Below, piece after piece: positions 8,008-16,239 of a stretch of DNA of 30,395 nucleotides (position 1 is the stretch's first letter; the number at the start of each line of letters is the position of its first letter). Below the pieces are notes generated by a model. That model was not told the origin of the DNA and made no database searches. It saw only the letters and a list, made by a program, of their open reading frames with translations. The translations under genes and the position numbers were made by a program. Source of the stretch: Lewinellaceae bacterium (GTDB lineage: Bacteria; Bacteroidota; Bacteroidia; Chitinophagales; Saprospiraceae); NCBI GenBank assembly GCA_020636225.1, contig JACJYI010000011.1:1-30395 (forward strand). Direction: 5' to 3'.

Positions 8008-11000
8008 TTATTTCACCAGCGTGAGATCACCTCGATACAAGCGTTCTGTTCCATCCGGATACCTGACGAAAACCGTGTATACGTAAACGGCTGGATCCAA
8101 GGGCCTATTCTGAAAGAGCCCGTCCCATCCGTAGGCCGGATCATTGGCCAGTCCCGGTTCACTAAAAAATACCTGGTTTCCCCACCGGTCGAAAATCTGA
8201 AGTTCCTGGATCACCACGTTGGGGTCGGCCGACTGGATATAGAAGATGTCATTGATCCCGTCATTGTTCGGGCTGAACGCCCTGGGCAGGTAGATCCGGG
8301 TGTTCCCGACCACCAGCACGGTGACTTCACCAATGCCTTCACATCCGGCATCATCGACAGCAGTGAGCGTGTAGGTGGTCGTGTTTTCCGGTCCGGCAAA
8401 CGGCATGGCACAGGATGAGCAGGACAGGTCAGTGGCCGGCTGCCAGGTGAAGAGGATCGGGTTGAAATTGAAGATCGGTGTCAGCTTGATCTCATCCCCT
8501 CGGATCACTTTTACCTGATCCGGTTCAAACCGAACCTCAGGTTCATCAAAGACATTGATGAATACCGTACTGCTGGATGAGCATCCTGACTGATCGGTCA
8601 CGAGTAACCCATAACCACCCGGGGGCAGACCATTGGCCACGTAAGGCAAAGTGCCCAACGGCACCGCCGGGCCACTATTGATGCTCAGGGTCAGGGGAGG
8701 AACGGCAGATCCCGTTCCGGTGATCTGAAATGAGCCATTATCCACACCGGGGCAGGAAGCATCTTCTGCAAAGAAGGATAATTGAAAACTGCCTTCGATG
8801 ACCTCCGCCTGAGCAGAGCCACTGCAACCAGCCATGTCCGTAACGGTCAGGTTGAGCAACCCAGAGGTCATCAGATTGATGTCAGCCGCCGAGAAGACGC
8901 CTTCTGGTGTTGACCAGGAATAGTTGAAAGGAGGTGTGCCACCATTCACCAGGGCAGTGGCCATATAGGGCTGTCCGTTGCAGATGGTATCCGTTGTCGT
9001 TTGAATACTTACAGCCAGCGCAGACGATTCATTTGCAACGACATCCAATGAAGATGTGCAGCCATTGTTGTCAACGACATTTACCGTGTAAGTACCTGCC
9101 TGGAATATGATGGCCGGGTTGGTGGTCGTGGTCAGGCCTGGTCCGCTCCAACTGTACAGGTAGGGACTGCTGCCACCTGAGGCGGTTGCGGTGACCATGG
9201 TGGAACTTCCGCTGCAGATCATCGGCATGGCGGGGTCGATCACAGTGGTGATGGGAGGAGAAAGGGTAACGTTGCTGAATGCGGTTTGGAAACAGCCATT
9301 AGCATCGGTAACTGACACACCGTACAAACCCGGTAGATTGGCATTGATCTGGGGTCCTGTGGCAGTGCCAGTTGGCCCAGACCAGGCATACTGATATGGG
9401 GGCAGTGATCCGAAACCGGACGCTACAATACTGATGGATTCGCCGGGACAAATGATGGGGTTGGCAGGATCGATCATCACTCCGGGTGAACCAAACCCTA
9501 CCACCGTGGTATTGTCAGTGCCACTGCAGCCACTCTGGTCCGTGGCAAAGACTGTGTATACTCCCGTGGACTTGGCCCATATTTGTGCTGCTGCCACCTG
9601 GCTCGATGGCGTATTCCAGATATAGGTAATCATCCCCGTCCCACCCGAGGTGGAGGCAGTAAGCAACACACTGTCTAACGGACAAAATCCAGGTTGATCC
9701 GGAGATATCAAGACACTCAATTGATTGCTGAAGACCAACTCAGTAGAGGCCATGCCGGAACAGCCATTGGCATCCGTTACCGTGACCAGGTAGGTGCCAG
9801 CTGTGAATGCAGGAATGGTGTCAAAATTGGAAACGCCTTGAGGCGTGTCCCATGCATATTGGTAAGGAGTGTTTCCGCCCCCGATGATCGGGCTTAACTG
9901 AATGGTTCCTCCGACACAAATGGAAAACGTGTCCATGGGGAAGGAAATACTCAGTCCGGCAGCTTCAGCGACCTGGACAGTATCTGAAGCACTGCAGCCG
10001 GATGGATTCGTCACGGTGGCGGAATAGGTGCCAGGCTGGCTGGCGGTGATGCTTTGAGTCGAAACAGTACCCTGTGGCGTGCTCCAGACCACCGAGGCGA
10101 TGGGGCCGCCAGTCGGTACATTGGCAGTCAACTGGATACTGCCACCGGGACAGAATGCAGGAGATGCCGGATCAATAGCCACTACAGGGGCTTGCAGTGC
10201 CGCGATATTCGTTTGGGTACTTCCCGAACAGCCCTGCGCATCGGTCAGGGTGACCTGGTACATACCGGCATCCAGAGCGATCAGGGGATAGGCAGTTGCT
10301 CCTCCGGATGGAGTTGTCCAGGTGGTCGTCCATCCGACACCGGGTGTGGGGTTGGTCGACAAGGTGATCGAGTCACCAGGACAGAGTCCGGCGCCACCAC
10401 CCAGAATGGTGACGGGAAATGTCGAGGCCAGAATGACCACGGCTGAATCCTGTCCACTGCAACCGGCGCCATCCACGACATCCAGGATGTAGGTGCCCGG
10501 AGTGGACGTGACCAGGGTGTCTCCGAATGAGGGCCCGCCCGGGAAGGTCCAGGTATAGGTGTACACCCCATTTCCGCCATTGGCAGCTCCGACCAGTTGG
10601 GCCTGCCCTCCCGGACAGATGGTCGCCGTGTCCTGGGTGAAGCTGATGTCCAGATTGGCCAGTTCCTGGACAGATACCGAATCCACGCCGGAGCAACCAC
10701 CGGATTCGGTGACCGTGACGACATAGGTTCCGGCCGTTGATGCTGGGAGTGGGTTGCCCATTGCCCCTCCTGAAGGGGTCATCCAGTTGTAGCTGAGGTT
10801 ATTTCCCTGATTGCCACCGACATTCACGGTGATATTGACCGTGCCACCCGGGCAGAACGTGGCAGGATCCGGGTTGAAGGAGATTGCCAGTGGCTGCCCG
10901 GTCATCACGGTCAGGGTGTCCGATCCTGTGCATCCTGTCTGGTCGGTGACCGTGACGATATATTGCCCTGTCTGGGTGATGGTCAGCGTGTCGCCGGTAT

Positions 11001-12915
11001 CCGGGCCATTGGGTGTCAGCCAGGCAAAGGTGTATCCTCCGGCCCCGCCGCTGCCGGTGGCCGTCAGCAGGCTGCTGCCTCCCGGGCAAATGGTGGGAGG
11101 CGCGGCGTTGATCATGACGGTCGGGTTGGCATTCACGGTCAGTTGGGTAAAGGCAGTGCCTGAGCAACCATCACTGTCCGTCACGGTGACCGTGTAGTTC
11201 CCCGGCTGGGAAGCATTGAGCACGGGGCCGTTGGCATTATTGCCCTGCGGGTCAGCCCAGAGGAAACTATAGCCGCCACCCGATCCTCCGACGGCCGACG
11301 CGGTCAGGTCGATACTGCCGCCACCACAGATGACAGCCGGATCTGGATTGATGCTCACATCAGGTCCCGGGGCCTCCTGGACCATGCCGGTGACCTCGAT
11401 GGAGCAACCATTGCCATCTGTGACGGTCACCGAGTAATTGCCGGCCTGGAAGACCTCAACGCTGGACATGTTGCTCGTGCCTCCCGGATAGGTCCAGGTG
11501 TAGGTGTAAGTTCCATTTCCACCAATGCCCGTGGCCAGCAGGATGACCGATCCACCCGGGCAAAAGGCAGGAAGGGCAGGATCCACGGTCGCGGAAATGC
11601 CAGGGAAGACAACAACATCTACACTGGCCACGTCCGAACAACCGCTTTCGTTCGTGACAGTGACAGAGTAGGTACCCGAGTTGGCGCCAGTCAGCGGACC
11701 GATGGTTGGATCGGGGCTGTTTGACGAAAATCCGCCGGGACCTGACCAGGTGTAGGTGCCGCCACCGGTGGCCATCAGGGTGATGGTATTGCCCTCACAT
11801 GGTGTCCCGGAAAAGGTGGCGGTCGCTTCCGGACAAAGGACATTGAATGAAAACTCTTCGGTGAATTCCTCGGGGCAGCCACCAGGCAAGGGATTCAGAA
11901 TACCTACGACATAGTACGGTCCGCCATTGCACATGCCGGCTGTTACCGTGAAGCTTACCTCATCGACCGTGCTTTCAGGTGCCATGATCTCAGGTGCCAT
12001 GACATCCGGAGCCTGCGGATTGCCACATCCATTGTTTCCGTATTCCACATTGCCATTGTCCACATAGGCATAGTCGCCATCCCCTTGCAGGGATGGATCA
12101 TCGGTGTCATGGGTGATGGAATTGGAACAACCGCAATTGTTCAGGCTGATGGTTGTCGTTCTAAGGCCATTGCTGCTGGAGTTGGAGAAGGCACCGGCTG
12201 CCCGGACACAGCTGCTTTGCATGACGTAGATGGTCTCACCGGCAGCGCAAAGGTTTTCAAAGCTGTAGGGTGTCGCGGCATCGGCACTCGTCCAGATCAC
12301 CACCAGGGCGCCAGGTGGGATCATGGTTCCGGGGCCGGCGGGGATCACATTGCTGCCATCGCAACTGGCAGAGGCCTGCATGTTGTTCATCACGGTGGCA
12401 CTGGGAACCATCCAGGAACAGGATCCGCCATTGACGTTGACGTCATCTGTGCCGGGAGGAAGGTTGTTGTTGCTGGGATCGTAGTCCAGGCCCAGGTTGT
12501 TGACATTGAAGCCGCTGCCGGAATGGATGATCATGTATTCATTGGCCGATTCCGGATTGCCACAGGCATCGATCCAGATCGCCAGGATCTCCGGGCAGAC
12601 GTCACAGGGTGGGGGCTGGGGCGAATCGATATCGCCACAACCGATCAGTGTGCCTTCTCCATTGTAGGGATTGAAACCAGAGCTGGTGCTGTAATACCAG
12701 TTGAGGCAGCCATTATCCGGCAGATTGGTGCCATCCGCATTGAGAACGAACATATCTCCCGGGCAAAGGTCGCATGGGGTTGAACCGTTATAGCAGTCCG
12801 GCGAGGCCAGTGATGATACGGTAATATCGGGGCATTGGGCGGAGAGCAGGCCGGCAGCAAGGGTCAGGGTGATAATCAGGCCGGGGATCCGGGCGGGGAA
12901 GCAAAGAAGGGGCAT
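8008..12915 (-). CDS. Giant type IX-secreted repeat protein with 12 tandem Ig/PKD-like repeats and type B sorting domain
   Basis: A 1635-residue secreted protein. ATG 12915 is followed by a signal peptide (GLIITLTLAAGLLSAQ). Residues about 105-300 form a lamin-tail-like region. From about residue 360 come Ig/PKD-like units; twelve consecutive ones of about 78 residues span roughly 440-1375. Each opens with a CPGGS-like turn, has Y.Y.W in the middle and ends TVTDxxGCSG, so most units carry exactly two cysteines about 53 residues apart. A SprB-like unit and one diverged Ig-like unit follow. The last 100 residues (LPRAFSPNNDGINDIFY, IFDRWGN, GWDG) are the gliding-motility-associated sorting domain. 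Exported by the type IX system, it probably serves adhesion or gliding. It is the first gene of the minus-strand unit and a paralogue of the next one. Confidence 0.93.
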   Translation of the reverse strand: MPLLCFPARIPGLIITLTLAAGLLSAQCPDITVSSLASPDCYNGSTPCDLCPGDMFVLNADGTNLPDNGCLNWYYSTSSGFNPYNGEGTLIGCGDIDSPQPPPCDVCPEILAIWIDACGNPESANEYMIIHSGSGFNVNNLGLDYDPSNNNLPPGTDDVNVNGGSCSWMVPSATVMNNMQASASCDGSNVIPAGPGTMIPPGALVVIWTSADAATPYSFENLCAAGETIYVMQSSCVRAAGAFSNSSSNGLRTTTISLNNCGCSNSITHDTDDPSLQGDGDYAYVDNGNVEYGNNGCGNPQAPDVMAPEIMAPESTVDEVSFTVTAGMCNGGPYYVVGILNPLPGGCPEEFTEEFSFNVLCPEATATFSGTPCEGNTITLMATGGGTYTWSGPGGFSSNSPDPTIGPLTGANSGTYSVTVTNESGCSDVASVDVVVFPGISATVDPALPAFCPGGSVILLATGIGGNGTYTYTWTYPGGTSNMSSVEVFQAGNYSVTVTDGNGCSIEVTGMVQEAPGPDVSINPDPAVICGGGSIDLTASAVGGSGGGYSFLWADPQGNNANGPVLNASQPGNYTVTVTDSDGCSGTAFTQLTVNANPTVMINAAPPTICPGGSSLLTATGSGGAGGYTFAWLTPNGPDTGDTLTITQTGQYIVTVTDQTGCTGSDTLTVMTGQPLAISFNPDPATFCPGGTVNITVNVGGNQGNNLSYNWMTPSGGAMGNPLPASTAGTYVVTVTESGGCSGVDSVSVQELANLDISFTQDTATICPGGQAQLVGAANGGNGVYTYTWTFPGGPSFGDTLVTSTPGTYILDVVDGAGCSGQDSAVVILASTFPVTILGGGAGLCPGDSITLSTNPTPGVGWTTTWTTPSGGATAYPLIALDAGMYQVTLTDAQGCSGSTQTNIAALQAPVVAIDPASPAFCPGGSIQLTANVPTGGPIASVVWSTPQGTVSTQSITASQPGTYSATVTNPSGCSASDTVQVAEAAGLSISFPMDTFSICVGGTIQLSPIIGGGNTPYQYAWDTPQGVSNFDTIPAFTAGTYLVTVTDANGCSGMASTELVFSNQLSVLISPDQPGFCPLDSVLLTASTSGGTGMITYIWNTPSSQVAAAQIWAKSTGVYTVFATDQSGCSGTDNTTVVGFGSPGVMIDPANPIICPGESISIVASGFGSLPPYQYAWSGPTGTATGPQINANLPGLYGVSVTDANGCFQTAFSNVTLSPPITTVIDPAMPMICSGSSTMVTATASGGSSPYLYSWSGPGLTTTTNPAIIFQAGTYTVNVVDNNGCTSSLDVVANESSALAVSIQTTTDTICNGQPYMATALVNGGTPPFNYSWSTPEGVFSAADINLMTSGLLNLTVTDMAGCSGSAQAEVIEGSFQLSFFAEDASCPGVDNGSFQITGTGSAVPPLTLSINSGPAVPLGTLPYVANGLPPGGYGLLVTDQSGCSSSSTVFINVFDEPEVRFEPDQVKVIRGDEIKLTPIFNFNPILFTWQPATDLSCSSCAMPFAGPENTTTYTLTAVDDAGCEGIGEVTVLVVGNTRIYLPRAFSPNNDGINDIFYIQSADPNVVIQELQIFDRWGNQVFFSEPGLANDPAYGWDGLFQNRPLDPAVYVYTVFVRYPDGTERLYRGDLTLVK

Positions 12916-12943
12916 GTACAATCAGTTTGTCGGTTCGGACGGG

Positions 12944-12971
12944 CAAAGATAGCCAATCCAATACCCGGCAA
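12944..12971 (-). promoter_or_regulatory. Promoter of the giant surface protein operon
   Basis: On the minus strand TTG (12971-12969) is followed after 17 bases by TATCTTTG (12951-12944), an exact match to the Bacteroidota -7 box TAnnTTTG. It lies 28 bases before ATG 12915 and is divergent from the lysS promoter. Confidence 0.7.
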
Positions 12972-13004
12972 GATGAAATCTGAGTAAAGTCATCTCCTGG
13001 ACAG

Positions 13005-13038
13005 TTGCCTGTCAGTGTGCCAGAAAAACCTAATTTTG
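13005..13038 (+). promoter_or_regulatory. Promoter of lysS
   Basis: TTG at 13005-13007 and TAATTTTG at 13031-13038 fit the Bacteroidota -33/-7 pattern with a 23-base spacer. The -7 box ends 15 bases before ATG 13054, so the predicted 5' leader is under 12 bases. Confidence 0.6.
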
Positions 13039-13053
13039 CTGGTCAAAATCTGA

Positions 13054-14583
13054 ATGATGCAAGGACACAGGAGTGATCAGGAATTGGTCCGTCGGGAGGC
13101 GCTGCAGAAGTTGCGGGATTTGGGAATCGATCCATACCCGGGTGAGGCCTATCCGGTGACCACTACGGCCCAGGCCATTCGCGATGGGTATGATGCCGAA
13201 TCAAATCCCATGCAGGATGTCACCCTGGCGGGAAGATTGATGTCTGTCCGGGTCATGGGGAAAGCTTCTTTTGCCGAGATCCAGGACAGTACGGGTCGGA
13301 TGCAGATCTATGTCAATCGGGACGAGATCTGTCCCGGGGAGGACAAATCACTCTACAATGAGGTGTTCAAGAAATTGTTGGATATCGGCGACTTCATCGG
13401 TGTCAGAGGCCATGTTTTCCTGACGCAGACGGGTGAGATCACGGTACATGTCGTTTCCCTCAAGCTGCTGGCCAAGAGCTTGCATCCGCTTCCCATTGTC
13501 AAGGTGGATGCCGAGGGGCATGCCCACGATGCCTTCAAGGACCCCGAGTTGCGGTATCGCCAGCGCTATGTGGACCTGGTCGTCAATCCGGAGGTCAAGG
13601 ATGCATTTGTCAAGCGGACCCGGATGGTCCAGGTGATGCGCGAGTTCATGAGTTCACGCGGGTATCTGGAAGTGGAGACGCCCATCCTCCAGCCATTGTA
13701 TGGAGGTGCCCTGGCCAAGCCGTTCAAGACCCACCACAATACATTGGACATGACCTTGTTCCTTCGCATCGCCAATGAGCTCTATCTCAAGCGGCTGATC
13801 GTCGGAGGATTTGACGGTGTCTTCGAGTTCGCCAAGAATTTCAGGAACGAGGGGATGAGCAGGTTCCACAATCCGGAGTTCACGGTCATGGAACTTTATG
13901 TGGCCTACAAGGACTGCTTCTGGATGATGGACTTCTATGAGGAGATGATCGAGAAGGTGGCCATTGAACTGCATGGGTCTGCCCAGGTCCAGGTGGGGGA
14001 CAAGGTGATCGACTTCAAGCGGCCCTGGAAGCGGTACACCATGTTCGAAGCGATCAGGGAATACACGGGAGTGGATATCACGGGTATGGACGAGGAGCAG
14101 TTGCGGCAGGTTGCCAGGGACCTTCACGTCGAGGTCGATCCGACCATGGGGAAGGGCAAGCTCATCGATGAGATCTTCGGGACGCATGCCGAGCCGAAAT
14201 TGATCCAACCGACCTTTATCACCGACTATCCGGTGGAAATGAGCCCCCTGGCCAAGAAGCATCGGGAGCATGAAGGGCTGGTGGAGCGTTTTGAGGTCAT
14301 CTGCAATGCCAAGGAGATCGCCAATGCCTTCACCGAGCTGAACGACCCGATCGATCAGCGCGAGCGGTTCGAGGAGCAACTGGCACTCGGCAAGCGGGGC
14401 GATACGGAATCCATGGTCGTGGATGAGGACTTCCTGAGGTCGCTGGAATACGGCATGCCCCCAACGGCCGGGATCGGGGTCGGTATCGACCGCCTGGCCA
14501 TGATCATGACCAATTCGGCATCCATCCAGGATGTGATCTTTTTCCCGCAAATGCGACCGGAGAAAAAGATAGTTGCGGAATAA
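13054..14583 (+). CDS. lysS: Lysine--tRNA ligase, class II
   Basis: A 509-residue cytoplasmic enzyme that charges tRNA-Lys with lysine using ATP. An OB-fold anticodon-binding domain covers about residues 55-145 (VTLAGRLMSVRVMGKASFAEI). The class II catalytic core follows, with motif 1 around GYLEVETPILQP (about 203-214), motif 2 FRNEGMSRFHNPEFT (about 263-277) and motif 3 GIGVGIDRLAMIMT near the C terminus. Length and domain order are normal for the family. Two ATG codons in tandem (13054, 13057) open the frame; the first is used here. No Shine-Dalgarno site is visible. It has its own promoter and is followed by the initiator tRNA. Confidence 0.97.
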   Translation: MMQGHRSDQELVRREALQKLRDLGIDPYPGEAYPVTTTAQAIRDGYDAESNPMQDVTLAGRLMSVRVMGKASFAEIQDSTGRMQIYVNRDEICPGEDKSLYNEVFKKLLDIGDFIGVRGHVFLTQTGEITVHVVSLKLLAKSLHPLPIVKVDAEGHAHDAFKDPELRYRQRYVDLVVNPEVKDAFVKRTRMVQVMREFMSSRGYLEVETPILQPLYGGALAKPFKTHHNTLDMTLFLRIANELYLKRLIVGGFDGVFEFAKNFRNEGMSRFHNPEFTVMELYVAYKDCFWMMDFYEEMIEKVAIELHGSAQVQVGDKVIDFKRPWKRYTMFEAIREYTGVDITGMDEEQLRQVARDLHVEVDPTMGKGKLIDEIFGTHAEPKLIQPTFITDYPVEMSPLAKKHREHEGLVERFEVICNAKEIANAFTELNDPIDQRERFEEQLALGKRGDTESMVVDEDFLRSLEYGMPPTAGIGVGIDRLAMIMTNSASIQDVIFFPQMRPEKKIVAE

Positions 14584-14607
14584 TTAGGGAGATTTCTTTC
14601 TGATTGT

Positions 14608-14615
14608 TATCTTTG
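14608..14615 (+). promoter_or_regulatory. Promoter -7 box of the initiator tRNA gene
   Basis: TATCTTTG matches TAnnTTTG exactly, 32 bases before the tRNA 5' end. No clear TTG is found at the -33 distance, so only the -7 box is claimed. Confidence 0.5.
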
Positions 14616-14647
14616 CCCTCCCGATCGATAGAAAGGGAAACACACAT

Positions 14648-14723
<76 letters not shown>

Positions 14724-14726
14724 AGG

Positions 14727-14752
14727 AAAGGGAAGTCGAAAAGCTTCCCTTT
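14727..14752 (+). terminator. Hairpin directly after the initiator tRNA
   Basis: AAAGGGAAG and CTTCCCTTT pair over 9 bases around an 8-base loop, starting 4 bases after the encoded CCA. The following bases (CGTCGTTT) are only moderately T-rich, so this is a probable terminator or 3'-processing signal. Confidence 0.55.
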
Positions 14753-14766
14753 CGTCGTTTAGGCAT

Positions 14767-14814
14767 ATCGCGGAGAGGAGTCCCGCAGTCTTGCGGGATA
14801 GCTCGTCGGGCTCA
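14767..14814 (+). pseudogene. Decayed tRNA copy: 5' half of the initiator tRNA with a palindrome in the D loop
   Basis: Bases 14767-14780 match 14646-14659 (tRNA start) at 13 of 14 positions, and bases 14799-14814 match 14667-14682 at 16 of 16. Between them the seven D-loop bases CAGTTGG are replaced by an 18-base palindrome. Similarity ends just inside the anticodon (GGGCTCA, then ACTTGCAA in place of TAACCCGA). There is no 3' half, so it cannot be a working tRNA. It lies about 120 bases downstream of the intact gene and resembles the arrangement at 81-164. Confidence 0.7.
14781..14798. repeat. GC-rich palindrome inside the decayed initiator tRNA copy
   Basis: TCCCGCA-GTCT-TGCGGGA pairs over 7 bases with a 4-base loop. 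The first and last six bases are the same as those of the palindrome at 111-137. Confidence 0.75.
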
Positions 14815-15080
14815 ACTTGCAATTCTCCAGCAAAGGTGCACGGAAAGGATCCGAATGGAATATTCGGCATCGGGAAGTGGCATCTGGCGAGGTATTGCAG
14901 ACCTGAAATGGGCCAGGCGGAGATAGATACGCTGTCCATTTCGGGTTTGCCATTTAAATGATATCACCTGTCCTTCAGGATACTATCCATGACATGCCAT
15001 GCAAACAGAAGTCATGATCAATTATTTTATTCGATTCTCAAATTCACTCTGTTTCTCCCCCGGTTTCTCTCCCCAAGACC
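14815..15080. other. Intergenic stretch with no recognised gene
   Basis: There is no convincing reading frame or RNA gene here. A small hairpin, CCGAAT-GGAAT-ATTCGG, sits at 14851-14867. The part after about 14950 becomes AT-rich towards the carA promoter. Confidence 0.5.
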
Positions 15081-15088
15081 TATCTTTG
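15081..15088 (+). promoter_or_regulatory. Promoter -7 box of the carA-eno operon
   Basis: TATCTTTG matches TAnnTTTG and ends 16 bases before ATG 15105. No good TTG is visible at -33; the upstream bases are C/T-rich. Confidence 0.55.
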
Positions 15089-15104
15089 CCGAAAATCACC
15101 TGGC

Positions 15105-16235
15105 ATGACCCCATCCCCCGCCCCCAGGGCCGTGCTTCTCCTGCAAGACGGTACAGCGTTTTATGGCCGACCAGCAGGAAAGATCGGAACGACACTCGGT
15201 GAGATCTGTTTCAATACAGGCATGACCGGCTATCAGGAAATCTTCACCGACCCATCCTATTTTGGGCAGATCATGGTCATGACCAATGTCCATATCGGCA
15301 ATTACGGGATCAAGCTCAGTGAGGTAGAATCGGATCACATCAAGATCTCCGGCCTGGTGACCCGCGATTTTACGGTAGCCTATTCCCGGCAGGTAGCCGA
15401 TATGGATATCCAGGCCTACCTGGAGAAAGAAGAACTGGTCGGCATCACCGGTGTCGACACCCGGGCCCTGGTTCGCCATATCCGCTCGAAGGGAGCCATG
15501 AACGCCGTGATCAGCAGCGAAACCACCGACCTGGAGGTGTTGGCCCAACGATTGGCCGATGCACCGAGCATGGAGGGGCTTGAACTGGCGTCAAGGGTCA
15601 GCACCACCGAACCCTACTTCCTGGGTGAACCGGATGCACCGGTCAAAGTGGCCGTACTCGACTATGGTGTCAAAAAGAGCATCCTGGCCAACCTGACCGA
15701 TCGCGGCTGTTACCTGAAAGTATTCCCGTCAACGACGGATTTTCAAGCGATCGCCGAATGGCAGCCCGATGCCTTCTTCCTGTCCAACGGGCCCGGTGAT
15801 CCGGCAGCCATGGATTATGCACTCGACCAGGCGAAGGCCATCCTGGCGGATGGCCGCCCTGTATTCGGCATCTGTCTCGGCCATCAGGTCCTGGCTCGTG
15901 CCCTGGGTGTCAAGACCTACAAGATGCACCACGGACACCGGGGCATCAACCATCCCGTCCTCAACCTGGATACCGGATTGTCCGAGATCACCAGCCAGAA
16001 TCATGGATTTGGTGTCGACCCTGAGTCCATCAAGGAACATAGTGACGCGGTCATGGCCACCCATGTCAACCTGAACGACGGTACGGTAGAGGGGCTGAAG
16101 GCACTGCACTACAATGCCTTTTCTGTCCAGTATCATCCGGAAGCCTCCCCGGGTCCCCATGATTCCCGCTACCTGTTCGATCAGTTCCTGGAACGTATCT
16201 ACCAGACCAAACCTGCTGAATCAGCAGTATCCTGA
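15105..16235 (+). CDS. carA: Carbamoyl-phosphate synthase, small (glutaminase) subunit
   Basis: A 376-residue subunit that hydrolyses glutamine and passes ammonia to the large subunit (CarB, not in this window) to make carbamoyl phosphate for pyrimidine and arginine synthesis. The N-terminal CPSase small-chain domain contains EICFNTGMTGYQEIFTDPSY. The C-terminal class I glutamine amidotransferase has SNGPGDP, nucleophile Cys257 in FGICLGHQ, and the His344/Glu346 pair in YHPEASPGPHD. All catalytic residues are present and the length is normal. It is the first gene of a tight operon: eno starts 4 bases after its stop. Confidence 0.97.
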   Translation: MTPSPAPRAVLLLQDGTAFYGRPAGKIGTTLGEICFNTGMTGYQEIFTDPSYFGQIMVMTNVHIGNYGIKLSEVESDHIKISGLVTRDFTVAYSRQVADMDIQAYLEKEELVGITGVDTRALVRHIRSKGAMNAVISSETTDLEVLAQRLADAPSMEGLELASRVSTTEPYFLGEPDAPVKVAVLDYGVKKSILANLTDRGCYLKVFPSTTDFQAIAEWQPDAFFLSNGPGDPAAMDYALDQAKAILADGRPVFGICLGHQVLARALGVKTYKMHHGHRGINHPVLNLDTGLSEITSQNHGFGVDPESIKEHSDAVMATHVNLNDGTVEGLKALHYNAFSVQYHPEASPGPHDSRYLFDQFLERIYQTKPAESAVS

Positions 16236-16239
16236 CATT

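Noticed and set aside
8784..11601. Regular periodic pattern that might be taken for a CRISPR or DNA tandem repeat array
   Set aside because: The period (about 235 bases) is a whole number of codons, the conservation is at protein level and the DNA copies are diverged; there are no identical short repeats with unique spacers.
13654..14550. Minus-strand open frame (298 codons) inside lysS
   Set aside because: It is antisense to the conserved class II synthetase motifs and lacks a promoter or any recognisable domain.
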